NCBI GenBank assembly: GCA_000934385.1
Contig: KN880715.1
Location: forward strand, 1 to 29,688
Length of the DNA stretch: 29,688 nt
Reading direction: 5' to 3'
From: Cylindrobasidium torrendii FP15055 ss-10
Lineage: Eukaryota; Basidiomycota; Agaricomycetes; Agaricales; Physalacriaceae
The notes beneath the pieces are model-generated. The model was given only the letters and a program-made list of their open reading frames with translations. It was not told the DNA's origin and did no database searches. Numbering within the stretch: the stretch's first letter is position 1; each line of letters begins with the position of its first letter. Both the position numbers and the translations under genes were made by a program. Below, in pieces: positions 1-9,608 of this stretch.

Positions 1-326
1 CATCCCCTGTCATTCTCTTCTCGCCGGTGTCCTTCGGTCTTTGCGGGGTGATAATCTGGCTCTTGTAGCAGGCTTCTCTGAATAAAGGAGGCTTGATTGG
101 GTCGTTCCTCGTGACTCGAACGCCCATAAGCTCTGTCGCAGCGGCCTTTTCGGCAGCCGTGCCAGGCCTTCTAGCACGCTGTTGAGCGAGGTGTTCCATC
201 CGCTTGCGGATAGCGCGATGCTCCCATAAACCCATGGCAAAAAAGGAGGACCTGTGGTGATGGTGGTAAAGAGTAAGAGCGGACACGAGGTTGCAGCCAC
301 GCTAACGGTGTGATATAGTGTCCGTT
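1..326. other. Upstream region without supported gene
   Basis: Open frames here on the minus strand show no family signature and overlap each other in several frames, as chance frames do. The stretch ends at the paired CACGTG boxes of the following gene and probably holds part of its promoter. I see no repeat or RNA gene. Confidence 0.4.
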
Positions 327-359
327 CACGTGAGCGGACTGGAGGTGTCTGCTCACGTG
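327..359. promoter_or_regulatory. Paired CACGTG boxes upstream of PTPYTED copy 1
   Basis: Two CACGTG palindromes lie at 327-332 and 354-359, 27 nt apart. The second ends 110 nt before the start codon at 470. The first is followed by AGCGG. A similar pair lies 112 nt before the start of the relic copy near 28.3 kb, where CACGTGAGCGG recurs. CACGTG is the classic E-box bound by bHLH factors such as Pho4 and Cbf1. Use as a regulatory site is inferred from sequence and conserved spacing only. Confidence 0.45.
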
Positions 360-469
360 AAACTGTGATTGCCGTTGATTGCCGCACTGATTCCGATGAC
401 GCATCGCGCCTTGGTCTTCTTCACGCTACCAACTCGACTTACCACGTATCTCGCCAGCATCTATCGACC

Positions 470-1469
470 ATGCCAACTCCGTATACAGAGGATTGCATCT
501 CATTTACTGGCATATTTCAAGAACCGTTTGGATATCCAATTTACACACAGCATATGGATCCCTCGGTGTGTAACAAAGCACATACACCCATTCTTGTGTT
601 GATGGCATTAAGCTGCGGATACACGCCATAGCGACTGGAATGAGTGAGGAAGACATAATGGATGCGGTCATGGGTCTCGGAAATTATCTTTATCGTGCGT
701 CCACGACACAGCCCTTCACGACAAAGTTGAACCCCGTTGTAGTGCAGCCTGATTTTGCTCCTGGGATCTTGCACCAGAATTACACCTTCATTCCCCCCGA
801 CGACTTCATTCAAACACTCCACGAGGTCTACCTTCAAAACCAGCCCCACCAACCCAAGGACCGTGCCCGTGTCAAGGTTTGTTCGCATTCTCGTATCATT
901 CCGCTGTTTGATAAGCGATGCAGACAGGAACTGGTGGACTGGAGTTCACACTTATGGATGTCAGGGAATCATCGTGCCCAATTTTCCTTCGCCATCCTGT
1001 TACGGGCACTGTCACCAAACACGAGCACCCTTATCCCGCTTTGCCAAGCATCCGGCTGCGCTCTGCTGATCCCGCCTTCATTGCTGTGAGAGCATCTCGC
1101 CAACTGTCGCAGTTGTACATTGCATCCGGCCTGCTCCGGAAATTCGCCATGACCAATGCATACTTCATTCGAAATTCACCGCATGCCTGGTTCAAAACGT
1201 CTGGTCGACCTCCTGCACCCAAGCCACCCATCATACGTCTCCCCCTACCTTGCACCAATTGCGCTGCATCAGTAACAGGGCCAGCAAATTCTGCGCTTCC
1301 ACCTTCACGCAAACGACTACGGGATACAGCTCCGTTGGATCCATGTCCACCACGCAAACGCGCTCGTGCAACACCCTGCATCCCACTTCGCCGAAATCCT
1401 CCTCGAGCCGCAAAGATCAAGGCTAGAGAAGCCATGGCCACACCTGCACGCCGGCGTAGAGCCCCATAG
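470..1469 (+). CDS. PTPYTED-family protein, copy 1 (intact)
   Basis: I do not recognise this family; it is defined by comparison of the copies in this window. Model: exons 470-565, 613-876 and 924-1469, introns of 47 and 47 nt, all phase 0, giving 301 aa. Shared blocks in order: MPTPYTEDCIS at the N-terminus, GNYLYRAS near the start of exon 2, FIPPDD, RARVK at the end of exon 2, then FLRHP, TKHEHPYP and RSADP early in exon 3. The C-terminal third is Pro/Arg/Lys-rich with basic clusters (RKRLR, RKRAR, RRNPPRAAK, ARRRR) that look like nuclear localisation signals. There is no signal peptide or membrane segment. A nuclear, possibly nucleic-acid-binding role is inferred from charge only. Exon 2 is exactly as long as in copy 3 (264 nt), which supports the model. 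The true start is 470; an upstream in-frame region is unrelated to the other copies. Confidence 0.75.
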
Positions 1470-2173
1470 TCCGGATTCCAAATCTGCTGGTGCGATGCGA
1501 TGCAACAAATGGTGCGCCTCTTGCGGTAGCCTTTGCGCTCCATTGCGCAATGACGGTCCTGAGTGGCTAGCCACTGCGACTCCGCTCACTGTCTCCCTGT
1601 CGGCTTTCCCGTGGCGATAGGCGTCATACAGTCGAGTTTCGGTGGCGTAGAATCCCGACCGTATGGTCGTGATGATGGTCTGCCAACATAAATGCCGGAG
1701 AATCCGTCGAATTGGACTTCAACATATATCTCAACGCTTTGTCCTTATACCCATCTTGTTTTGCATGTCACTCCTCTCGTAGCTTTTTGTGTAGTCTGTT
1801 TTGTTGCAAGCCTTTTTCGATAGCACTTGCTGGGTCAACGTCGGCATCAAGAACTTAGCGGCAATTTCTGAAGGTCGTATAACGGTAAGTAGCCCTCGAG
1901 CTCAAGATAATCAGTACACATTCACGACGCCTCGTTTCAACAGGGAAGTTATGAGCTCTATGTAGCCTGAAAGCGGACAAATTGGTCAACTAGCGTACAC
2001 TGCCACTTTGGCATGTACTTAAGTAGATGCTCCCATCTAGACGCTCCGAATCTACCGTTGGTCATTCAGAGGGGTTCAACAAAAGCAAGGCTGTCTAGCT
2101 AACATCTCCGCCAACGGATTACACGCACACGAGACACGAACAAGAGAATTGGAGAGATGCATCCAGAATTGGT
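1470..2173. other. Intergenic, nothing recognised
   Basis: The interval between the 3' ends of two convergent genes. No long frame, repeat or RNA signature is visible. It should hold both 3' UTRs and terminators, which I cannot place exactly. Confidence 0.4.
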
Positions 2174-3481
2174 TTATCCACTAGTAAGTTCTATGATGTA
2201 TGCTAACCCCAGTTTCGTGAACTCGAGCGAATGCTCCCAAGAAAAGCCGTCGATGTCGATCGTATCGTTCTCGCCGTGAATGAGAGGATTGTCATTGCCG
2301 AGAACTGCTTCGAATGGGAAGGCAGCAGGATAGCCCTCGCTGTCCCAACTCGTATGGTCAGAGCAGGCATAACCACATTCAGTGTTCGTCCAGCCAATGG
2401 CAAGGTATTCATGGATGAGCTCCCGCAAGAATTGGGTGAGGCCAGCGTCCGTGTAATCCGTAATCAGCGCGACGGTCTCTTCGGTCCCTGGCCGAAAGCT
2501 ACATGATCATCAACAAAATGCAGGACTCATGGAGGAAACGACGCACTATGCAGTCATGTCGAGGTTGAGGACCGCCTGTACTTCCACACCTTCCTGAGCG
2601 TAGCGGGCAGCGATATCCTGGGAGCCAAGAATGCCGCCTTCCTCTCCGGCGTACCACATGACCTCGACGGGGGTGATTGGCGCGTACTCGCTGGCCAAGA
2701 GGGCGCGGAAGATCTCAAGCAGGTTGGCGGACCCGCTGGCGTTGTCGTCCTGGCCTGGGGCACGGCCATTCATCAGGTCGGACGCGTTGGCCGAGTCCAT
2801 ATGCGCCCCGATGATGGTGAGGGGACCATTTGAAACGCCTGGGATGTGCGCGATGACTGAATTCTGGACGAAAGAGTGATTATAGGCGGCGACACTTGCT
2901 TCAGTGTAGGACGCGCTACTGGTAATCTAGTGAAGCGATCAGATATGTCTCGAGAAGTTCAAAGGCAGCGCACCTCGGCAGCCGTGTCCACTATCCATTG
3001 CGATGCCTGAGCGCCGCTCTCCGACTTCCAGTAACGATTGTGAAATGCGCCAAGGGCATCGACATGGGCGCGGATATTGTCGAGGGATAGCGTTTCCAGG
3101 AGCGGGTTCACGATATCCTGCTTTGCAGGAGCAGATGGATCTTTATGCAGTGAGCGCTATGGATAGTCTGTCGCAATGATAACTCACAAGTGACTGTCTT
3201 TGCACTCGTGGCCTTGGCCGCTTTTTGTCGCTGGGAAGACTCTGTGATGTCGAGCTACATGCGTGAGCCAATGACAAACGGGGAGAACAAAGGCTCACGA
3301 ATTTTGTCTTATTCGCCAGAAACCTCGCCTTTGCGTCCTCTGTGACCCATTCTGCAACTCCAGGGGCGGTACTGACGAGGCGCATGCCATGGTCCGCGTG
3401 AGTCTTTGCTTCAGCGATGGCTGGGACGCTGGCAGCAAGCGCGGGCGTTGCGAGTAGTATTGCGGTGCCGATAGACTTCAT
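2174..3481 (-). CDS. Secreted M28 leucine aminopeptidase
   Basis: A zinc exopeptidase of the fungal secreted M28E leucine aminopeptidase type, releasing N-terminal residues from peptides outside the cell. Model: exons 3481-3299, 3254-3188, 3140-2974, 2926-2547 and 2498-2174; phases agree and give 373 aa, usual for the family. Residues 1-17 form a signal peptide (MKSIGTAILLATPALAA); up to about 75 is a likely inhibitory propeptide. The zinc and catalytic set is complete: H181 and D183 in AHMDSAN, D200 in GQDDNASG, E234/E235 in AGEEGG, D262 in NLDMTAY and H314 in SDHTSW. C307 and C311 (CGYAC) should form the family disulfide. The start at 3481 is chosen over an in-frame ATG at 3535 because the signal peptide begins there. 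The gene looks intact. The activity is family knowledge, not tested here. Confidence 0.93.
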
Positions 3482-3976
3482 GGGTATGGTAGTGGATGGT
3501 AGTAGAGGAAGTTGTCCATAATGAAACCCAAGCAAGCTATCGGGGTCTTATCCTCCTTGTGGTCGTTTGGCTGGGCATAGCAGATCTAGTCTTGTGTCCA
3601 GATGAGAGATGATACAGGGCGGCTGAGCGTCGAGGCCAGTGCGCACAATGGCGGCAGAATGAAGATTTCGGAGCGTATTATCAGACTCGCCCCGGCCCGG
3701 GCTGCCGAAATCATTCACGCCTGATTCCAGCGCTTGAGGCTGCCTTTAGCCCACTACCATGTCGCACGGTATCCCAAATCTCGAAGTCAAATCTGGCCGA
3801 CAAAACCTTGGCATGGATTCAGGAACGTCCATGTCTACATTCGCAAAACCGGAAACGTAGCAGACACTGAGGCTATCGACGACGAGAGCAAGAGGTAAAC
3901 ACCAAGAGTGCGCCAAAGTATTCAATGTTCATGTCGCTCGATATGTGGTACAAATAATCTGCTTAGGGTGCAAGAT
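3482..3976. other. Intergenic, aminopeptidase promoter side
   Basis: Holds the 5' flank of the aminopeptidase gene and the 3' flank of the next minus-strand gene. I see no clear TATA box, repeat or coding frame. Confidence 0.4.
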
Positions 3977-4737
3977 TCAGACTTCAACCATCCTTGTGTC
4001 TTTCGAGATTTCGTTCACATCGAACAGAATCTGCTCCTCGTCCGCCCTCTGCAGCACATCCATTTCCGTGGACTTGCGCCGCTTGATAGCCTTAAGAACT
4101 TTGAGAAGGACAGCAAAAGCCGCGAACATCGTAAGGACACCGATGTGGCTGAAGCAAGATGAACCAACACGGCCAGAATCATCCGTGGCCTCGACGGAGA
4201 AGTCAATGAATGGGAATCTACGCCGCAGTATCAGTACAGCCTCGCGAAAGAACAGATGATGAGAAGATGGACATACATTGTGGGCACCGCCGGTATCCCA
4301 AGGATTGTGAACATCGGGCTTGTTCCCAACACCTCGCGCACATCACTACAGACTCGTTCTCAACAAGACTTCACATCTCGAGGGGCATACTCACTTGTCT
4401 TTGGTAGCGTCGACGGCATAATGGCTACTCCAGGGCAGGTCATCATCGAAATGCACTACAATGGCTTCATCCTTTGTCGCTACGGAGTGCGCGAGCTGGA
4501 ATGTATCCAGCGTCCGGTCGTTCTGCATGTTTAGAGTGATGAACTCGGGATCTCCTTCCTCAGCGGTCCAGGAAACAGTCGCGCTTCCGCCAGCGCGCAG
4601 GAACTTGTAGGGCCCCGCCTGTACGGGGGTGTGGACGATGATCGCGGAGGCGGAGACGATGAGCGTGCTGAGGATGAGTGTCCTAGCGAGTGGTGAGTTC
4701 GTGAATAGCTGTTTGTGCGAGATTCTGACTGCTTCAT
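3977..4737 (-). CDS. Type I membrane protein with Kre9/Knh-like ectodomain
   Basis: A small surface protein of 201 aa. Model: exons 4737-4730 (only 8 nt), 4682-4395, 4345-4277 and 4217-3977, with introns of 47, 49 and 59 nt and consistent phases. Without the 8-nt first exon there is no usable ATG; with it the protein starts MKQTLILSTLIVSASA, a good signal peptide. Residues about 19-116 match the Ser/Thr-rich GPI-anchored Kre9/Knh-type beta domain of fungal walls: GGSATVSWT, EGDPEF, LDTFQLAHSV, then VLGTSPMFTI. A short hydrophobic segment lies at about 147-163, followed by KAIKRRK and a tail of about 35 mostly charged residues. Members of this family usually end in a GPI signal or Ser/Thr-rich tail, so the cytosolic tail is unusual. 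Function is unknown; a cell-wall or surface role is inferred from the domain. Confidence 0.75.
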
Positions 4738-4791
4738 AGTGTGATGATAAGTGGAATATGGCTTTCGATATGCTGTGCACCACAACCTGTG

Positions 4792-4799
4792 CTTTTGTA
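4792..4799 (-). promoter_or_regulatory. TATA-like box (TACAAAAG) of Knh-like gene
   Basis: On the minus strand TACAAAAG lies 55 nt before the ATG at 4737. This spacing fits a short 5' UTR and supports 4737 as the start. It is a weak match to TATAAAAG. Confidence 0.35.
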
Positions 4800-5266
4800 G
4801 GCTGCGACACGGAAGGACGGTCCGGAGGCAAGTGCACTACGTAGTTCGAGACTGCGGCGGCATGCACATTCAGACGACAGTGCACCTACGACTCTTGAGC
4901 GTTAGGCTCGGTTATTGCGCTTTCATCTTTCTGACGCTCTGAGATGGCAAGTGTCGTTGGACATTTTGCGCATCCCGGTAATGAGATGTCAACAGGGTAC
5001 CGTATTTTTAGCTTACTGTAAGGCCATGAGGACCTTCACACATAAAAGCACAAGATACTACAAGCTAATGTCCGGACAGTTCAGGATGAGGCGTAGGAGA
5101 ACATACAGGGTGAACATACCAAATTCCAATGCATGTAAACTTACTGTCAAGCACCAACACGCGTGCATTATGAATTACGGGTTGTGAATGAACTGCTAGA
5201 ATTTAATTGAATCCAATTTGACTTCGCGCATCTACTTTAGCTGCAGAATAACATTAGGCATTTGGA
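4800..5266. other. Intergenic, nothing recognised
   Basis: AT-richer stretch between two divergent genes. Small open frames carry no recognisable motif. It probably contains the promoter of the plus-strand gene that follows. Confidence 0.35.
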
Positions 5267-6607
5267 TTGCAAGACTTTGAGAAAATGTGGCGCACGCTGG
5301 GAATCTCGAGTTCCATTTGCTTTATTGTCGACGAATCTTTTTCTAAGCAAGAGAAATGTCAGGCAGTGGTATTCTACGTGGAGAACTCAGAGTTGGTTTG
5401 GGTACATGTAGAACTTCGTATACCGGGACCAGACCGGGACGGCGCTGGTGTGTTCACCCTCGACCGTGCACTGTTTCAATTCAGCTCTCTCAGCTTGACC
5501 TCTTCAAAACGTGCAGCCGCATCAGCAGTTTTACTGTGGCCATTGATGTCTGATTGGTGTGCTCGATTTCATCTTGTAAGAATGATGAAACAGGTTCTTC
5601 AGGCGTCCCATACAACGGTCCGTGCGACAGTGATACTCATTGTGATGCATGATAAACTCGGTGCGCCGAGCTTCGGGATGTTAATATTGACGCATCCTGT
5701 ATGGGTGCTGGCTACTGGTATACGCTGGGAAACCTGGCCCGTCTGTCTTTCTTTCCAAGCTGGCGCGAGCCAGGATATGACGGTGCCAGGGGCTATAATC
5801 TCGACGATCTTGAATTTACGTTTGATGTACTACATCCGAAAGCCTTATACCCTTCATACTTGGCTCTCCTTCACACCACCATCGCGACTTCCTTCAGCTG
5901 TGCCTATGGTCCCCGTGAGCAACTTCGTCTGTAGCTACTGACCTTCACTTATGCTGTTAGAGATGGCTTTGGTCAAGTAGCACTTCTTATGACCGCCTCG
6001 GGACGCGTATATGGTCGGGAAGAACGAGATTATCGGCGCAGCCGTCGGCGGAGCGCTTGGTGGTCTCCTCCTCGCAACTGTGATTCTCGCTCTATGTCTG
6101 CAACGCCAACACCGATTCTGCGCCGAAGCTCAGAACATTGATCCATTCCCGTACGACCGTGGGATACCTACACTGTCCTATAGCCCCCCGATCCCACTTG
6201 CGTACGACAAATCCCAGCTCGCCGACGCCTACCTCACCCTGTCCGAATCCAAAGTATGCTCGCCTGTGCCATCGCGGTCGTCGAGACAATGGAGCGGTTC
6301 CTCCTCACCACAATTCGCAGACTACACACCAGACCATGAATTGCTCGTTGACCTTCCATCGCCACCACCGTGCCTCACTACACCTGCATGCATACCCCCG
6401 CCGCCGCTTGAACCCCTTCGCGATCCACGCTTTGTCCGGCAGCGGTCACCGAGCCCGCGTAGCCATCTTCCCCGGCTTGTTATCCCCAAGCTGCAAGGTT
6501 GTCCAAGCTCATTACCACAAGGCGGTGGACACCAGCCCTCGCGGTCAACAGAGTGGCTCGTGGAGCCGTCGCGCATACCAGAGATGCGTACGCTGTCTGG
6601 AGCATGA
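5267..6607 (+). CDS. Membrane protein, upstream exons unresolved
   Basis: The 3' part is a convincing exon. From about 6023 (or ATG 6011) to the stop at 6607 it encodes a Gly-rich membrane segment, NEIIGAAVGGALGGLLLATV, then a Pro/Ser-rich cytosolic tail of about 160 residues. This is the usual C-terminal half of basidiomycete surface mucin-like proteins. Upstream, one frame is open for 224 codons (5267-5941), longer than expected by chance. A donor GTGAGC at 5915 and an acceptor at 6021-6022 would join it in phase, but the 108-nt intron is longer than its neighbours. A competing frame has a Cys-rich stretch near 5599-5649 (YNGPCDSDTHCDA) that ends in TGA TAA at 5650-5655. I cannot tell whether the outer domain is spliced differently or decayed. 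No function is assigned. Confidence 0.4.
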
Positions 6608-7812
6608 AGATAGTAATAGGTCTGAGCCTTCCAGACGTACGACGAGCTTGACTGATCCTTCCCGCGCATAGAAACCCAAGATCAGTTGTCTTCTCAAACG
6701 TACATATTTCTTGCATATTTTGCATGTTGGATGCCACGCATTTATTTAAGTTTCGACGTGCATTCGCACTCGGTTTCTCCTGCGTTGACCTACAATTCTG
6801 CGCCCAACTTTGTAGCCGAGCGACACAGAAACGCGCATGGGGTGGGCAGTGATTGGTTCTACTGAGCGTTTAGCGCCATGAGGCCCGACGTGCATCAAAC
6901 ATCATTCGGTTAGGACATCCATGTCGCCTCACCGCCCACAAAAGCTCCATCTAGGAGCTGATAGAAAATTATGCTTACGACAGACTTAGGCGATTTTGCT
7001 TGTTCGACTGCCATTGAGAATAGAGCAGTAGACTGCGCCAACGAGTCGTCTACACACATTGATAATTGATTTGCGACAATTTCAAATGGGCCCTTGGCTA
7101 AGCTTTTAGCTCATTTGACTTAAAGAGAAAGTGAGATTTCAGAACGAATTATGGCTCGTATATTGTGAATACGGTTACATAGATGGGATATACTTCAGTA
7201 TAATAGAGAACTTGTCATTCGAAATGGTAAGCCCACGCTCAGCCCATAAGTAGTGTGTTGGCTTTAAGCTTGCCACATAAAATGATTCTGTCTTTGGATG
7301 TGGCTTTTGGCAGCGTATCCTAGCGAGGCTCAGACTGGTTTAGCTTAAATAAGTTGAGTAGACTTGGCCACCGGGACTTCGCACCGGTGCGCCGATCTCG
7401 ATCGTGTTTCCCTGCGGCACGCTTTACTTGGCCATTACCCACGAGCCACTCCGGGAACTTGAAATCAGGTGCCACCTCGAGCTCTTTGTCTGCCTACAGC
7501 GATGGTCATAAACCAAAAGAAGAAAGGCCAACTTGTCGCCGGCTAGTCGATATGAAAGGATGTTGGCGAATTTTGGGCGTTTAGTCCGGACTCCAGGGGT
7601 GCTGGGCGTCGTGTTGCGACCGTCGAATCCAAAGTGTGTGTTCTTGAACTCTTGATTAAAACTGTCTAAGATGTCCAAGAGTCACCAGTTTTCTGCAAAG
7701 CGCCAGCGCTTGACCCGCGCATGCCCTCACCCACCGGTTGGGGTTTATTGCCAACATTCGCACTCCGTCCAATGGCCCTGTAAGCCCAGTAACAAAAACA
7801 CCATCAATTTCG
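6608..7812. other. Long intergenic, nothing recognised
   Basis: AT-richer sequence with only short, overlapping open frames on both strands (for example 7424-7678 on the minus strand) and no family motif. It separates the 6-kb membrane protein from the MIF4G-like gene. No terminal repeats or target-site duplications were seen. Confidence 0.4.
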
Positions 7813-7820
7813 TATAAAAA
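7813..7820 (+). promoter_or_regulatory. TATA box (TATAAAAA) of MIF4G-like gene
   Basis: TATAAAAA lies 57 nt before the ATG at 7870. It argues against the longer in-frame start at 7738, which would sit upstream of the box. Confidence 0.55.
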
Positions 7821-7869
7821 ACTGTCTCGAGGCCTCTCGTTGATCACCTACCACCTCCGACAGACCACC

Positions 7870-9037
7870 ATGAACACCTTTGCTCCCAAGTCTTATGCCG
7901 AGATTGTCAAGGCGTCTTTGGAGCCAGTCTATCGCAACAGCTTCGATAAAGCGAAACAAAGCTTCTTGTGTATACCAAATAAACGCCGCGTTAGCCCCCT
8001 CATCATTTACGAAACCTCTGTGCCGTTGTTCTCCAACACCGCCGGGACATCTTCAACTCCCAGCTCCCCGCTGCCAGAGTTGTCTCCGACCCTGACGGAC
8101 GTCACCGTGAGCGCGCCCAAGCCTCCATTGTCCACGCCACCATCGTCCCCAGACAACCTAGTGCAGTCCTTGCCGCCTTCCTCCGCCTTCCCCTCCCTAT
8201 CCTACGCGATATTCGCGAAACAGTCGAACGCTCTGACTCACGCGAACATTGGGTACCATAATTACGCCCAGCAACGCGTGGCTTCGCGTGCCGTAGCTCA
8301 GTCCCGTGACCGTGTTGTGACCTACCAGGCTGCCCTGCCTCGCGTGCCCATGAATGAAGCTTGGTTGGTGCTGCATGTTATCTCAAACAGCATGGATGGC
8401 ATCGTGGTCTTGCCTGAGAAGGCCATTGCCACCCTGATTGGCGCGTCGACATTCATGTACCAGCCTGCGGACATGCATGCATTGGCGTCGACCATCGTGA
8501 GAAAGGCTATTCCTAAGGACGATGAGAAGACGAAAACTGGTCGACGCCATTAAGGAAAAGCTCGGGGAAAGCGCGCGCGCATCCTTCCTGAGTGAGCTGG
8601 AGGTGGCCCTGTTGGCCGAGTTCCATCGTGCATGGAGGGCCTCTCGTGTACGTTCCATATTCCTCTATACTTTGACCATTGATCCTCATTCTGTATCGAA
8701 GCGCGCGCGTGAAGGTCGTCCTGCTCATCGACTCCTCCAAACGGCTGCATTCCTTGGCAAGATCATCTCCCTCGGCTACATCGGGAACAAGGCCATCAAT
8801 GGCTGTGTCTACGTGATGTATGAGGAACTATATACGCTCGCGCATCTGCAGGCGCTGCATATCCTTCTTGAGTGGGGTCTTACTCATCACCTTGAGACAA
8901 AGCAGAGCATCCGTCTTCAGCGTCTACTCACGAACCTCGAGCTCATGCCCGAAATGTTTGACCTTGTGCACGTTGGGGTTGGGCCAGCCGATTATGCAGC
9001 CCTCAAGAAGATGGCTTGGGCGATATGCGATACATGA
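7870..9037 (+). pseudogene. MIF4G-like (eIF4G-like) gene with a frame break
   Basis: Starts with MNTFAPKSYAEIVKAS; residues about 50-110 are Ser/Pro-rich. The second half resembles an MIF4G domain, the helical repeat of eIF4G that binds eIF4A in translation initiation: a block like FLSELEVALLAEFHRAW, then FLGKIISLGYIGNKAINGCV, which parallels the FIGELFKL helix, and LHILLEWGL. The first frame stops at 8553, but similarity continues in the next frame from about 8540 to 9037. No GT-AG pair can bridge this; removing one base near the A run 8533-8536 would keep one frame. A 54-nt intron fits at 8648-8701 (GTACGT...GAAG), leaving the frame unchanged. The end after 9037 may also be shifted. Either the gene is decaying or the assembly has an indel. 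The MIF4G assignment is from pattern memory and is moderate. Confidence 0.5.
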
Positions 9038-9608
9038 TTTTGGGTGCATTCGGACCGCGTTCTGGATTGGGGATCTGAATCAGGTGAGCCAACAATGTTT
9101 CTTCATTCTTCAGCTTGTGATCGATGTAAATGCTCGTCTAACACTAGAGCTATGTATAACGTTCCTTTTATCTGTTTCTTTCTTGCGAACTATATACTTT
9201 GTTAATATTACACACCTGCTCATATTGTGTGGTCGGCCCCGGACGTGAGCTTAGACTCGATGAACATAAGGCAACATGATAACTTCGACTGGTTATTTAA
9301 ACTTAGTCTTTCCTTCCATTTGCTAAGAGTATCGCCCACGCTCCAAAGACACTATTACCTCTACTCAGAGTTGAAAGGTTTATGGACGCACAGCTATCCC
9401 AATTTGCAGCATGTATCAAAATAACATCCAGCCGCACTAATCCGCCATTCCAGCGTTCGCTTCTCTGATTATGGTGTGCACTGCCACGTCCCCATGATTC
9501 TGATAATAGCAGTCGGCGTCAAGCTCAGCGCTCAACTCGAGGCGCTGTGGAGCGATTCGTGCGTTCAATTCAATCCAGTCCCCCGCATCTCTTCTCTTTC
9601 GTCCCATC
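9038..9608. other. Intergenic, nothing recognised
   Basis: Lies between the MIF4G-like gene and the glutaminase. The last 60 nt before 9609 are rich in C and T, as is usual just before fungal start codons. No TATA box is obvious. Confidence 0.4.

Noticed and set aside
10..404. Two minus-strand open frames at the left end
   Set aside because: No motif, and they overlap the probable promoter of PTPYTED copy 1.
3482..3535. Upstream in-frame ATG for the aminopeptidase at 3535
   Set aside because: The extra residues would bury the signal peptide; the start at 3481 gives a normal one.
7738..7869. Upstream in-frame start for the MIF4G-like gene
   Set aside because: It lies before the TATA box at 7813, so it cannot be in the mRNA made from that promoter.
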